A stretch of 7,862 bases of DNA from the NCBI GenBank assembly GCA_049305865.1, contig JBAQPP010000056.1, forward strand, positions 1 through 7,862, written 5' to 3'. A model generated the notes under the pieces. That model worked only from the letters and a program-made list of their open reading frames with translations. It had not been told where the DNA came from and ran no database searches. Below are positions 1 to 7,862 of this stretch, piece by piece; positions within the stretch are counted from its first letter, which is position 1; each line of letters begins with the position of its first letter. Origin of the DNA: UBA6263 sp049305865 (GTDB lineage Bacteria > Patescibacteriota > Gracilibacteria > Absconditabacterales > Absconditicoccaceae). A program made the translations under genes and the position numbers.

Positions 1-3000
1 TGAGTGGATATATATGGCAGTTAAGTACTGATAGCTTCAGTTCAGTATATTTATCATGAACGACAACTAATACATGAATAAATATATCATCGTTACCACA
101 AGATACATATCAATGGAGAGTCGTATCTATAGATAAATTAAATCAAACATGAACGCGAAGTACAACATATAGTTTTACAGTAGATACTATACCACCACCA
201 GCAAGTATTGAGTATACCCCATCTACAAATACAAACTTAGATGTGACAGCGATGCTTACATGATTCTCTGAAGATTGAATAACTATAACAAATAATAATT
301 GATCTTGAATTTATATTTTTACTTGAAATTGAACATTTACATTTGAATTCCAAGATAGTGCTGGTAATACATGAAGCGCATCAGCTATAGTGACTTGGAT
401 AGATAAGACACTACCACCAACTCTCACTGGTATAACATTGATTCCTACTCTAAATGCTTCTCATTTTGCTGATTATTCTATATCTACAATAATAAGTGGA
501 AATATAGTTTCTTGATCTGTTGATTTGCAGTGAATAAATGGTGATTGAACTAATTGTATCCATTATTATGTATCTGGTAGCTGTATACCATTTACATTTA
601 CTTATCCTTTAAGTTATTCTGGTGGTCAAGTATGGCAAGCTACTGGTATCCGTCCAGATCAAATTTATCCTCAAATCTTTTTTGCACCATCAACTATCAC
701 ACGAAATAATCCTCCAAACAATACTACCTTAACTAGAAATTCATACTCACTATTCCATATGCAAAATAATTTCTCAATGGTAAGTGGTTCTAGTTTTTGG
801 ATAGAATTAAATACTTTACGTAGAGCTACAAATTCAGTTAACCTTTCTGTGTATCTTGTAGAAAGAGGACACGATCTTAGTTACTTTAATAGTAATCGAT
901 TAAGTAATAGTGGCGTAGAATTAGTATGAACAATAACCAATACTACTAATTTTGACCATGAGCATACTGTTAATTCTGCACATAACTTGATAGCTCTATC
1001 TACTAATTCTAGTGGAAATATATGAACCAAAAATATTAATATTAGTGGTGATTTCTGGATAGTATTATATCCAAATACTACAAATACTAATAGATGACGA
1101 GATCTCAGATATCAACCTTCATCAATTTGTGATAATACAAGTTGATGGTATATGGGTAATCAGTGAGCTTGATGGACTACTACAGCACAATCATGATGTC
1201 CTGACTCACATATACATATAGCAAGGAAAGATACTAAGATAGATTGAGTAAATGCAGTAGTCAAAGCTACCTATACTTGATGATTATGAACTTGAGAAAT
1301 ATCCTGATTCAATGATTTTTATTTTGGTGTACTTCCCAATATGGCACCAAATCCTACATCATTTATATCACCTACATCAGGTTCTATATATAGTTGAAAT
1401 ATAGATATATCATGGAATCCGGCTACAGATCCCAATAACGATATACTAAGTTATAACATTTATCTTTTGAGTAATACATGAACAGTTCTACAAACTTTGA
1501 TTACATGAAATACTAATACTCAATATACATTAAATAAAGGTGTAATATCTGATGGTGAATATAGTTTAAAAATAGAGGCTTGTGATACTGAATCATTATG
1601 TTCAGAGTCTTCTTTAGATGATAACTTCTTTATAGATACTATACCACCAACAGCAAGTATTGAGTATACCCCATCTACAAATACAAACTTAGATGTGGCA
1701 GCGATGCTTACATGATTCTCTGAAGATTGAATAACTATAACAAATAATAATTGATCTTGAATTTATATATTTACTTGAAATTGAACATTTATATTCGAAT
1801 TCGAAGATATTTCTGGTCATACATGAAGTACATCAGCTATAGTGACTTGGATAGATAAGAATTGACCTACGCTGAGTATGTCATATATTTCATCATGAAG
1901 TACATGATATAACTTACCAAATTATTATTACAGATGAAATATCGATATAATGTCTTATGTTAGCGATACTAATTGACTAAGTACATGAACTTGTATGTAT
2001 ACTATTGATTGACTTATTCGATCATCAGCATTGTATTCATGAACAAGCATGACATGATATTGTTATAAGACATGATTAAATTTTACTTCAGACTTAAATA
2101 TCAGATTTTCTATACAGGACAATATTTCCACTACTTGATATTCAGATACATGAACATATTTGTATGATAATATTGCTCCTACATCTTGATCATTTATTAT
2201 CAACGATGACTCATCATATATAAATACGACATGAATTACTTTAAACGTAACTTGTCCTGTAGACACATGAGTGAATGGAATCCAAATAGCATATGGTAAC
2301 TCACCAAATCCAAGTAACTGGACAATATGTACATCTACGACATGACATAACTTGACAACATGAGATGGTCTCAAAACCGTATATGTTTTGTTCCGCGATA
2401 GTCTATTAAACACAACAACTGAAATAAATAAAACAATAATATTAGATACGACTTTGCCAAATATTGTTTTTACATGATATACTCCATTAAGTTGATCTAT
2501 TCTAAATTCAAATAACTTTATTGCTGAATTAGAGATATCTGATGCCAATTGAATAAACGATTTTGATTATTCTTACAGTGGAATATTGTACAATATATAT
2601 GACAGTGGATTGTTACTTATGTATAACTTTGATAAACTTACATCGCTATGAGAAAGTTGAACATATGTAAGAGATTTTTCACAATATTGAAAAAATTGAA
2701 TAGTCTCATGATGATCACAATGGAACAATAGTTGAGTATGGAATGGGGCTTATTCATTTGATTGAACATCTGGTTATATCCAAACAAATCAACCAATATC
2801 ATGGCAAATGAATTCATTTACTGTCTCAGCATGGTTCAATACAACATGATCTTATGATGGTAAAATAATATCTAGTTCTGTATCTCGCCATCAATTACAG
2901 GTGTATAACTGATATTTAAGAACTTGTTTAGGTGTTTGTACGGTTTGAACTACTCCAATCAACGATTGAAATCGACATTTTGCAACAGTTGTATGAGATA

Positions 3001-3827
3001 CCACATCTATTAGAGTTTATTTAGATTGAAATACGACTCCAGAAATTACAGTGAGTTCATGATCTAGTACAACAATAAACGATATATTTAGAATAGGGGC
3101 TGTTTGAGCATGAGCATGAAGTGACTGATTGGCTTATTTCTTCAGATGAACAATAGATGAACCTCGTATCTATAATCGTGCTCTTTCACAGCAAGAAATA
3201 TATCAGCTTTATAGATCCAATCTATCTGCTATTGATACATGAAAATGGTTGTACTCAAGTAACTATACTTGTGTGATTACATGATGAAATCATATATATT
3301 CATGATATGTATCTGATCTATCGTCTAATTATTCTTGAATTGTAAGAACAAATATAATCAATCTGCCAAATCCAATATCAAATATATCAGCATCACAAGT
3401 AAGTATATGAACAATATCATCTTCATTGATTAGCAATCAGATTTTATCATGACAGTCTGTTTGATATTTTTCTGTTAGTGATTGGATGGGAAATACTTGA
3501 TGGTATACAAACATCACATTACCATTGAATCTAGTAAGTGCAGATAATGTAAATCATATTATATCATGATCTCAAATATACTTCAAATCAAACGGTATAA
3601 ATACAATTAGTGGTCTATCTACTAATGATATTTATGTCGCTTGAAATCTTTCTGATTACGTAAATGTGCCTTCTGCAACAACGTATATCAAGAGAGATCC
3701 ATCTGACATACCATTTATGTGTCCTGGATGAGTGTATGGTAACAAACCTTGGTTTAGGGTTGATGTTCCTGCATGACAATCTCTAGGTTCATATTCTGGA
3801 ACAATAACGTACGACATCGTTTATTAG
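1..3827 (+). CDS. Giant modular surface protein (Ig/FnIII-like and LamG domains), 5' partial, TGA read as Gly
   Basis: The frame is open from the left edge (first whole codon at 3) to TAG at 3825-3827, giving 1274 residues with no in-frame TAA or TAG and about 89 TGA codons. Residue number is position/3. Residues 1-59 look like the end of an FnIII-like domain (YQWRVVSIDK). Residues 60-135 and 544-619 are two nearly identical Ig-like modules starting DTIPP and ending TWIDK. Residues 136-447 are beta-rich and unrecognised, with a Cys-containing end (SICDNTSGWY, CPDSHIHIARK). Residues 448-543 are FnIII-like. Residues 620-869 hold Ig-like segments (GDGLKTVYVLFRD). Residues 870-1073 are a LamG/concanavalin-like domain (LLLMYNFD, YSFDGTSGYI, FTVSAWFN, DEPRIYNRALS). 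Residues 1177-1274 form a terminal beta domain ending GSYSGTITYDIVY. No LPXTG motif or C-terminal membrane helix is visible, so anchoring is unknown. The start and signal peptide lie upstream of the window. An adhesive or carbohydrate-binding role is inferred from the domains. The gene extent is secure; the exact function is not. Confidence 0.9.
183..407 (+). repeat. Intragenic duplicated Ig-like module, copy 1
   Basis: These 225 bases encode the module from DTIPP to WIDK and recur at 1635-1859, offset 1452. I count 11 mismatches over 225 bases by eye, about 95% identity. Only three fall in roughly the first 150 bases; the rest cluster at the 3' end (for example SAGNTGSAS against ISGHTGSTS). 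The module resembles Ig-like 'SE..ITITNN.GS' repeats common in CPR surface proteins. The high DNA identity suggests recent duplication or gene conversion. Confidence 0.9.
1635..1859 (+). repeat. Intragenic duplicated Ig-like module, copy 2
   Basis: Second copy of the 183-407 module, in the same frame and orientation. It lies directly after an FnIII-like domain, whereas copy 1 follows the FnIII-like fragment at the left edge. The duplicated unit may therefore be FnIII plus Ig, with only the Ig part still nearly identical. Such direct repeats can expand or contract by recombination, changing protein length. Confidence 0.9.
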
Positions 3828-3850
3828 TGTCTTGCGTTATTTTCATATTG

Positions 3851-3930
3851 CTGGTCATATTTCTTATCATATGTGCATAGAGCAGTACACAAGCCACCTG
3901 GCCCGGTTTCTTTGTAGCTGCTATGACCAG
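3851..3930 (+). other. GC-rich structured 3'-UTR element or candidate small RNA
   Basis: A 9-base inverted repeat, CTGGTCATA at 3851-3859 and TATGACCAG at 3922-3930, encloses a second stem-loop. In the inner stem AGCAG (3881-3885) pairs with CTGCT (3918-3922), continued by TACA (3886-3889) with TGTA (3913-3916), leaving one bulged G at 3917. A short GCC/GGC hairpin with loop ACCT can form at 3893-3902. The two long stems share base 3922. From 3881 to 3959 I count 43 G/C in 79 bases, far above the surrounding AT-rich DNA. The element lies between the TAG stop and the terminator, so it would be transcribed as the 3' end of the upstream message. I do not recognise the family. It could also be a mobile-element or recombination-site remnant. 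Confidence 0.45.
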
Positions 3931-3972
3931 AACCCTGGAGGAGTAATTACCCTCTGGGGTTTTTTTATTTTT
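3931..3972 (+). terminator. Intrinsic terminator of the upstream surface-protein gene
   Basis: AACCCTGGAGG (3931-3941) pairs with CCTCTGGGGTT (3951-3961) in an 11-bp stem containing two G-T wobbles, with a nine-base loop. A T-run follows (3961-3966, then 3968-3972 after a single A). It lies 104 bases after the TAG stop. This is a classic Rho-independent terminator and separates the two surface-protein genes. Confidence 0.9.
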
Positions 3973-4028
3973 CAAAATATCCTCTCATATCTAAGCTTTT
4001 AATTATTTGCGAATAGATTTCATCACAA

Positions 4029-4051
4029 AAAAATATTACCATAATATTTTT
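4029..4051. terminator. Perfect AT hairpin, possible bidirectional terminator
   Basis: AAAAATATTA at 4029-4038 pairs perfectly with TAATATTTTT at 4042-4051 around a CCA loop. The run of seven A at 4027-4033 would be a U-run for transcripts from the right, and the T bases serve those from the left. Stability is low because the stem is all A-T. It could be a back-up terminator for the upstream gene. Confidence 0.35.
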
Positions 4052-4073
4052 AATTCTGATTAATTTTTTTCTT

Positions 4074-4096
4074 TCATCCTGAGTAAAGTCAAGGAT
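4074..4096. repeat. Degenerate imperfect palindrome resembling a dispersed 'TCATCCTGAG' repeat
   Basis: The 23-base segment starts TCATCCTGAG and ends AAGTCAAGGAT, so ATCCT and AGGAT can pair. It recalls, from memory only, a short palindromic repeat seen between genes of many bacteria (TCATCCTGAGCGAAG...). Here it is degenerate and only half the usual length, so the match may be chance. Confidence 0.25.
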
Positions 4097-4137
4097 ATAA
4101 AAATAAAATTATAATAAATTATATTCTTCACTCTATT

Positions 4138-4177
4138 AAAAGTGATAGTTTTAAACTCATTCAAAATGATAGTTTTT
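4138..4177. repeat. Two direct copies of TGATAGTTTT
   Basis: TGATAGTTTT occurs at 4143-4152 and 4167-4176, 24 bases apart, each preceded by an A-run. The spacing is a little over two helical turns. The pair lies about 150 bases upstream of the promoter at 4329. It could be a protein-binding site or just low-complexity coincidence. Confidence 0.25.
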
Positions 4178-4328
4178 CGTCATTAACATATATATATGAC
4201 ATCTGTGAAAGTATAAATATCTTAATTATTATAAAAACATTAGTTAATAACTATTGTTTAGACTATATTTATTTAGATAATAATATAAAAAAATGTCAAA
4301 TGATATTACTTATATATATATGTGTTTT

Positions 4329-4356
4329 TTGACTAGTTTATTTTTGTGAATATAAT
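4329..4356 (+). promoter_or_regulatory. Sigma70-type promoter of the second surface-protein gene
   Basis: TTGACT (4329-4334) matches the -35 consensus at five of six bases. After a 16-base spacer, TATAAT (4351-4356) is a perfect -10. Transcription would start near 4362-4364, about 47 bases before the ATG at 4410. It lies downstream of a strong terminator, as expected for an independent unit. Confidence 0.75.
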
Positions 4357-4379
4357 TGAAGATGTAGAAACTAACAAAA

Positions 4380-4495
4380 GCCTCTATTACTTTAGTTATC
4401 TATCAGGTTATGATTCAGAAAATTAGACTATTAGTAACAAAACTATTCATAAATAGAGGCAATCCACAATCAAAATTCAACATTTTGAATTTTTT
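4380..4495 (+). promoter_or_regulatory. Structured leader: long-range stem plus terminator-like hairpin (possible attenuator or small RNA)
   Basis: GCCTCTATT (4380-4388) and AATAGAGGC (4452-4460) form a perfect 9-bp inverted repeat enclosing 63 bases. Eleven bases on, AAAATTCAA (4472-4480) pairs with TTGAATTTT (4485-4493) around the loop CATT and runs into a T-tract ending at 4495. The pair begins about 17 bases after the predicted transcription start. This arrangement resembles an aptamer-plus-terminator leader or a short independent RNA of about 130 bases. However, the reading frame of the downstream protein is open through all of it, and the best ATG (4410) lies inside the enclosed loop. 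The inverted repeat could instead hide or expose that start. No known riboswitch motif was recognised. Confidence 0.4.
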
Positions 4496-7400
4496 CTGTT
4501 CATGAGAAAATCAACATCCTATAATTTATCATACTCAGAAAGTAGCTAAACACCTAGGTAAACATCATAAAAAATATTTGCGATGATCGTTGCTTTCATT
4601 TTGAATTATCAAATTATTTTTGGTATATTTTGCAACGGCAGGACTTACTTTTAATTTTACATTTGCACAGTGAGATTATAGCTACAGTTTGTGAAATTGA
4701 AGTATAGAAAAACCTTACGAAATGTGTGATGATGCAAATATTGAAAATTGAGATGGTTGTGATGGTAATTGATTTATAGAAGATTGATATTCTTGTATAT
4801 GAGAGCCGTCAATATGTGCTGATTTTTGAATATCAAAAACAGATTGACCAGCTTTAGATTTTCTGGTAAATAATATCGATGATCAAGATATTATAAATAC
4901 TTATTATTGAGTAAAGAGTGCTTATACTTCTACACGAGATAATAATAATTGTAAAACTTGAGATATTTCAATAGTTCATATACAACCATGAGAAGATACT
5001 ATTCCTAGATATTTATCCTCCAATACGATTTATCTACTTGAAAATTGAGATTATATATCAAGTACTATGATAGATATAACAGGTTCATGTATAGCTCTTG
5101 TATGACTCGATCAAGATGTAAAATTATTTACTAATAAAACAAAGTGAGCAAATATCAAAATTTCTGAGTGAAAAAATATTATAATAGATAACCTCAATCT
5201 TTATGGTGAAGATGATTGAAAATGATGATTTCACACATGAAACAATTATTGAATATTTATCGACACGACAGATAATACAATATACAAAATAAATGCTTAC
5301 GGTTACTTATGATTCTGAGTTTATATGGAAGACTTCCAAAATAACATTTCAGAAATAAAATTATTTAAAACAGCTTCTATTAAATTATATCCACAGTACG
5401 ATACCTACATAAATTGAAACGAAAATGATAACTTAAAAAATTATTGAATATCTCGTTCTTTGGTAGCAGATTCTAAGTGATCCAAATTTCTTATTAAATT
5501 TGACTTATCAAATATCCCACAGTTATCAAATGTTTTAAGAGCTTCTATCAGACTTACAAAGATTTGATGAAAATCTAATACAGTTAAAATAAGAAAAATT
5601 TTAAACAACAGTCGGATAGAATGAAATTCTGATTGAATAGTACCTATTTACTGAGAGCCCAATTATACTCATCTGTCATATCCAGATAAAAAACGAAATG
5701 GTTGAGAATGATCGTTTTCTTCAGCAGACTATGATGAAAATATTTTGGTAGATCAGATTTCTTTTTCTAAAAAAAATAGTACCCAACAATTCGGTTTTAA
5801 TTCATATGGAATACAATCTTTACAAGAATATATAAATAACCCTGATCTTAACCAGTGATTTGTTTTTATTGCCGATGTTTCTTCAATAGCTATAGCGTCC
5901 AAAGAAAACTGATATCTTTCAGATATCCCACAGTTGACTATTGAATATAGATACGAAGATCTAAATACACAAAACAATCCTGTAATCTTACCTAGAACAA
6001 CAAACTCAGAAATAGTAAAACAGATAATGATCACAAACTGATATATAGAAACATCTGGTAATTTAGTCGGTACAAAACCTATCAATCTTTCTTTGAGTAA
6101 ATGAAATTTACCAATTTCAGTATCCATCGAATCTATAGAAGACAAGACTATAGTAGAACTTTCACAGAATATTAAAATAAAAACACAATCCTGATTGAAC
6201 TATACATGAACGATTAAGTGACCCAAAAACATTTCCACATCTACTTTCAAAGATTGAAAAATATCAAATCAAATAATAATCAAAGCATTCAAAATATGAT
6301 CTGATAAAGAAAAATTACTTATTGAAAATAATGCTTGAGATAAAAAGAAAGTAAATATTACAGTACCTATTGTATGATATGATGTGTGAAGTGAAATAAT
6401 AATCAATTACTCTAATGATGGTGAAATATGGAATACTCTTTGAACAACTACAGTAAAAGAAAATAGTGGAGTGAAATATATCCAATTCCAGACAAATCAT
6501 TTCACTCAATTTATTGTAAGCAAAAAAGATTGTTCTTTTGTTATCAATCAAGATGAAACATTAACTAGTCAATTAGATGTTACATTGCAAACAACCTGTG
6601 ATAAACCTCTATCTCGTATGAGATTTTCAAATACTGCTGACGGATTGAGTAATGCCGATTGGATAAATTTTCAATCAGAATATCAACGGAAAATAGCTTG
6701 AGATATATGATTAAATACAGTATATGTAGAATTTGATAATAATAAAAATTGAAAAACATTTTTAACAAGTGATGATATAGAATATAATAATTGTGATCCT
6801 TTAATCGGTTGTAGTACAGTTGTTATTTCTCCAACAAATGATTCTGAAATAATCAAAAATGAATTGATAGCAGAGTGATATAAAGATATTTGAGACAAAG
6901 TAGAATGAAGTACATCTATAGATCTTTCTGATAATGATTGAATATTACTTACTCCAGTTGTCCTAGAATCAGTAGATAAAAAAATAAAGGTAGAAATTCC
7001 TCAGGATACAAAATTTATAAAGGAATCTGATTCAAAATCTTATTTATGAACTATCATAGCACCCAAAGAATCTTCAATAACAGATGTTCAAAAAAATCAA
7101 CCGAATGAAAAAATCATCAAAGCATTCAAAGTTTGATCTACCACAGAATCGGTTTCTCTCCAAAATGTGAAGACTACCGATACTATCACAGCTACGATAA
7201 TAGTACCTTTAGATGTATCATATATATGAAAATCTATAGATGTTAGTTATTCACAAGATTCAATAAATTGGTCTCATCTTACAACAGTAACAGCACAGGA
7301 CGATTTTAGTGGTTGATCTTATGTACAATTTGATACAACACATTTTACTGTTTTTTCGCTTGCTGAAGCAGGCGAGTGCTCTTTTGTCATCAATAAAGAT

Positions 7401-7862
7401 GAACCAACAACATCTACAATAGATGTAACGTTGGAAACTAGTTGTGATAAATGAATGCCAATATCTATGATAATTGCAAATACTAGAGAAGAAGTCAGAG
7501 CTGATATAGAATGAGGCAAGCGAATGAAATTTATCAGTCCTTATAAGGGTTGGATGTTAGATCCTACTCCTGATCCAGGTACCCATACTGTATATGCAGC
7601 ATTTACTGATGGAGCAACAACAGAAGAAGTATCAGATGATATAGATCTTGACTCGTGAGGACCTATAATTATGCCAGAATGTTGAAATGCTAAGATAGAA
7701 GACTGAGAAGACTGTGATGACGGAAATACAATTAAAGGCGATTGATGTAGCAATACATGTAAGCGAGAGACTCAATCATCTTCTTGTACTTGACTACCTG
7801 CAAATACAACAGCAAACACAGCAATATGAATTACACAGACATGTTGAGCATCCAATGGTTAT
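4410..7862 (+). CDS. Large secreted modular protein with DUF4215-like, beta-helix and DNRLRE domains, 3' partial, TGA read as Gly
   Basis: With TGA as Gly the frame is open from the TAG at 4365-4367 to the window end. ATG 4410 is the only ATG in frame before the export segment, preceded by a weak AGG, and gives 1151 residues here. A basic, His-rich extension (residues 1-57) precedes a hydrophobic segment at about 61-83 that ends FTFAQ, probably a signal peptide or anchor. Residues 104-137 are a Cys-rich repeat (MCDDANIENGDGC, DGYSCIGEPSIC). Residues 208-314 look like a right-handed beta-helix. Residues 331-517 match DNRLRE domains (DTYI, FLIKFDLSNIP, PQLTIEYRYED), associated with sugar binding. 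Residues 623-796 and 902-1081 are two copies of one module (IIKAFK, HFT.F, CSFVIN, VTL, TVY). Residues 1089-1120 are a DUF4215/Myxo-cys repeat (EDCDDGNTIKGDGC), with three of its glycines encoded by TGA. It probably acts at the cell surface in adhesion; that role is inferred. TTG 4578 is an alternative start if the leader is noncoding. Confidence 0.88.
6276..6797 (+). repeat. Protein-level module repeat, copy A (residues 623-796)
   Basis: The module begins IIKAFKIGS and continues with a 'YSNDGEIWNTL' strand pair and TNHFTQFIVS. It ends with a second Ig-like half, CSFVINQDE, VTLQTTCDK, MRFSNT and TVYVEF. Copy B at 7113-7652 has the same order of motifs, but the DNA has diverged. This half-and-half arrangement is common in CPR surface proteins. 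Conserved positions include TGG at 6660 and CGG at 6687, which matter for the codon argument in the findings. Confidence 0.7.
7113..7652 (+). repeat. Protein-level module repeat, copy B (residues 902-1081)
   Basis: Second copy of the 6276-6797 module: IIKAFKVGS, YSQDSINWSHL, TTHFTVFSLA, CSFVINKDE, VTLETSCDK and HTVYAAF. It leads directly into the second DUF4215-like repeat. Its CGA at 7521 and TGG at 7551 occupy the places of TGG 6660 and CGG 6687 in copy A, allowing small gaps. Sequence divergence indicates an older duplication than the Ig module in the first gene. Confidence 0.7.

Larger units (their letters stand above)
3973..4328. other. AT-rich intergenic region without a convincing gene
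   Basis: This stretch of about 355 bases is very AT-rich. I see no plausible coding region in it with TGA read as Gly, no tRNA-like cloverleaf and no recognisable RNA family. It holds one perfect hairpin, a repeat resembling a widespread palindromic intergenic element, a pair of short direct repeats and TA runs near 4190 and 4311. It separates a terminator from a promoter and probably acts only as spacer and upstream control DNA. Confidence 0.6.

Noticed and set aside
183..1859. Diversity-generating retroelement repeat pair or CRISPR
   Set aside because: The two copies are full in-frame domains with scattered changes, not adenine-directed variation beside a reverse transcriptase, and there is no regular array of short repeats and spacers.
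2063..2548. 161-codon minus-strand open frame
   Set aside because: It lies antisense to the continuous TGA=Gly frame of the first gene, shows no domain or start signal, and arises from the skewed codon use of the + strand.
3851..3930. tRNA, tmRNA or integron attC site
   Set aside because: No T-arm, CCA end or cloverleaf is present, no tmRNA tag frame is seen, and the core RYYYAAC/GTTRRRY boxes of attC are missing.
3754..3975. 73-codon minus-strand frame with a protein-like look (ATKKPGQVACVLLYAH)
   Set aside because: It overlaps the 3' end of the first gene, the structured element and the terminator. Its apparent quality comes from the GC-rich stems. No promoter or ribosome site was seen. 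It would be revived only if relatives conserve it as protein.
5753..6145. 130-codon minus-strand open frame
   Set aside because: Antisense to the DNRLRE region of the second gene, whose + strand frame has clear domain matches.
6471..6701. 76-codon + strand open frame under the standard code
   Set aside because: It is a fragment of the large second gene between two TGA codons and not a separate gene.
7319..7753. Two minus-strand frames near the right end
   Set aside because: Both are antisense to module copy B and the DUF4215 repeat, which are well supported on the + strand.
1..7862. Decayed pseudogenes full of stop codons
   Set aside because: All interruptions are TGA; TAA and TAG are absent from the frame over more than 2400 codons, and conserved motifs continue across them, so the code is altered and the genes are intact.

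Overview
This window reads as DNA from a candidate-phylum (Patescibacteria/CPR) bacterium that uses TGA as glycine, most likely Absconditabacteria (SR1) or Gracilibacteria. Under the standard code the + strand is riddled with TGA 'stops' and only shadow frames remain. When TGA is read as Gly, one frame (codons starting at positions divisible by 3) is open from the left edge to a TAG at 3825-3827. The same frame is open again from about 4368 to the right edge. By hand count there are about 89 in-frame TGAs in the first gene and about 69 in the second. Many fall where the protein family requires glycine. DNA is AT-rich, and TGA is used more than GGN.

The codons CGA and CGG (11 and 2 in frame) appear to encode tryptophan rather than arginine. 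They sit at family-conserved Trp positions in a LamG domain and a DNRLRE domain. In two related modules of the second protein, CGG in one copy aligns with TGG in the other, and TGG aligns with CGA. CGT, CGC and AGA sit at normal Arg positions. As I recall, a CGA/CGG-to-Trp change was predicted computationally for Absconditabacterales, which favours that lineage. NCBI table 25 alone would then mistranslate these genes.

Layout: (1) 1-3827, the 3' 1274 codons of a giant modular surface protein: fibronectin/Ig-like domains, a nearly identical duplicated Ig-like module, a LamG-type lectin fold and a C-terminal beta domain. (2) 3828-3972, a GC-rich structured 3' region ending in a strong intrinsic terminator. 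(3) 3973-4328, an AT-rich intergenic region with a perfect hairpin, short repeats and no convincing gene. (4) 4329-4495, a near-consensus sigma70 promoter followed by a leader with a 9-bp inverted repeat and a terminator-like hairpin. (5) 4410-7862, the 5' 1151 codons of a second large secreted protein: long N-terminal extension, hydrophobic export segment, cysteine-rich DUF4215-like repeat, beta-helix, DNRLRE domain, two copies of a C-terminal module and a second DUF4215 repeat. It is cut by the window end.

Both genes are on the + strand but look separately transcribed. Together they look like a cluster of large cell-surface adhesin-like proteins. Known Absconditabacteria live attached to, or prey on, other bacteria, so a host-contact role is a reasonable inference, but nothing here proves it.
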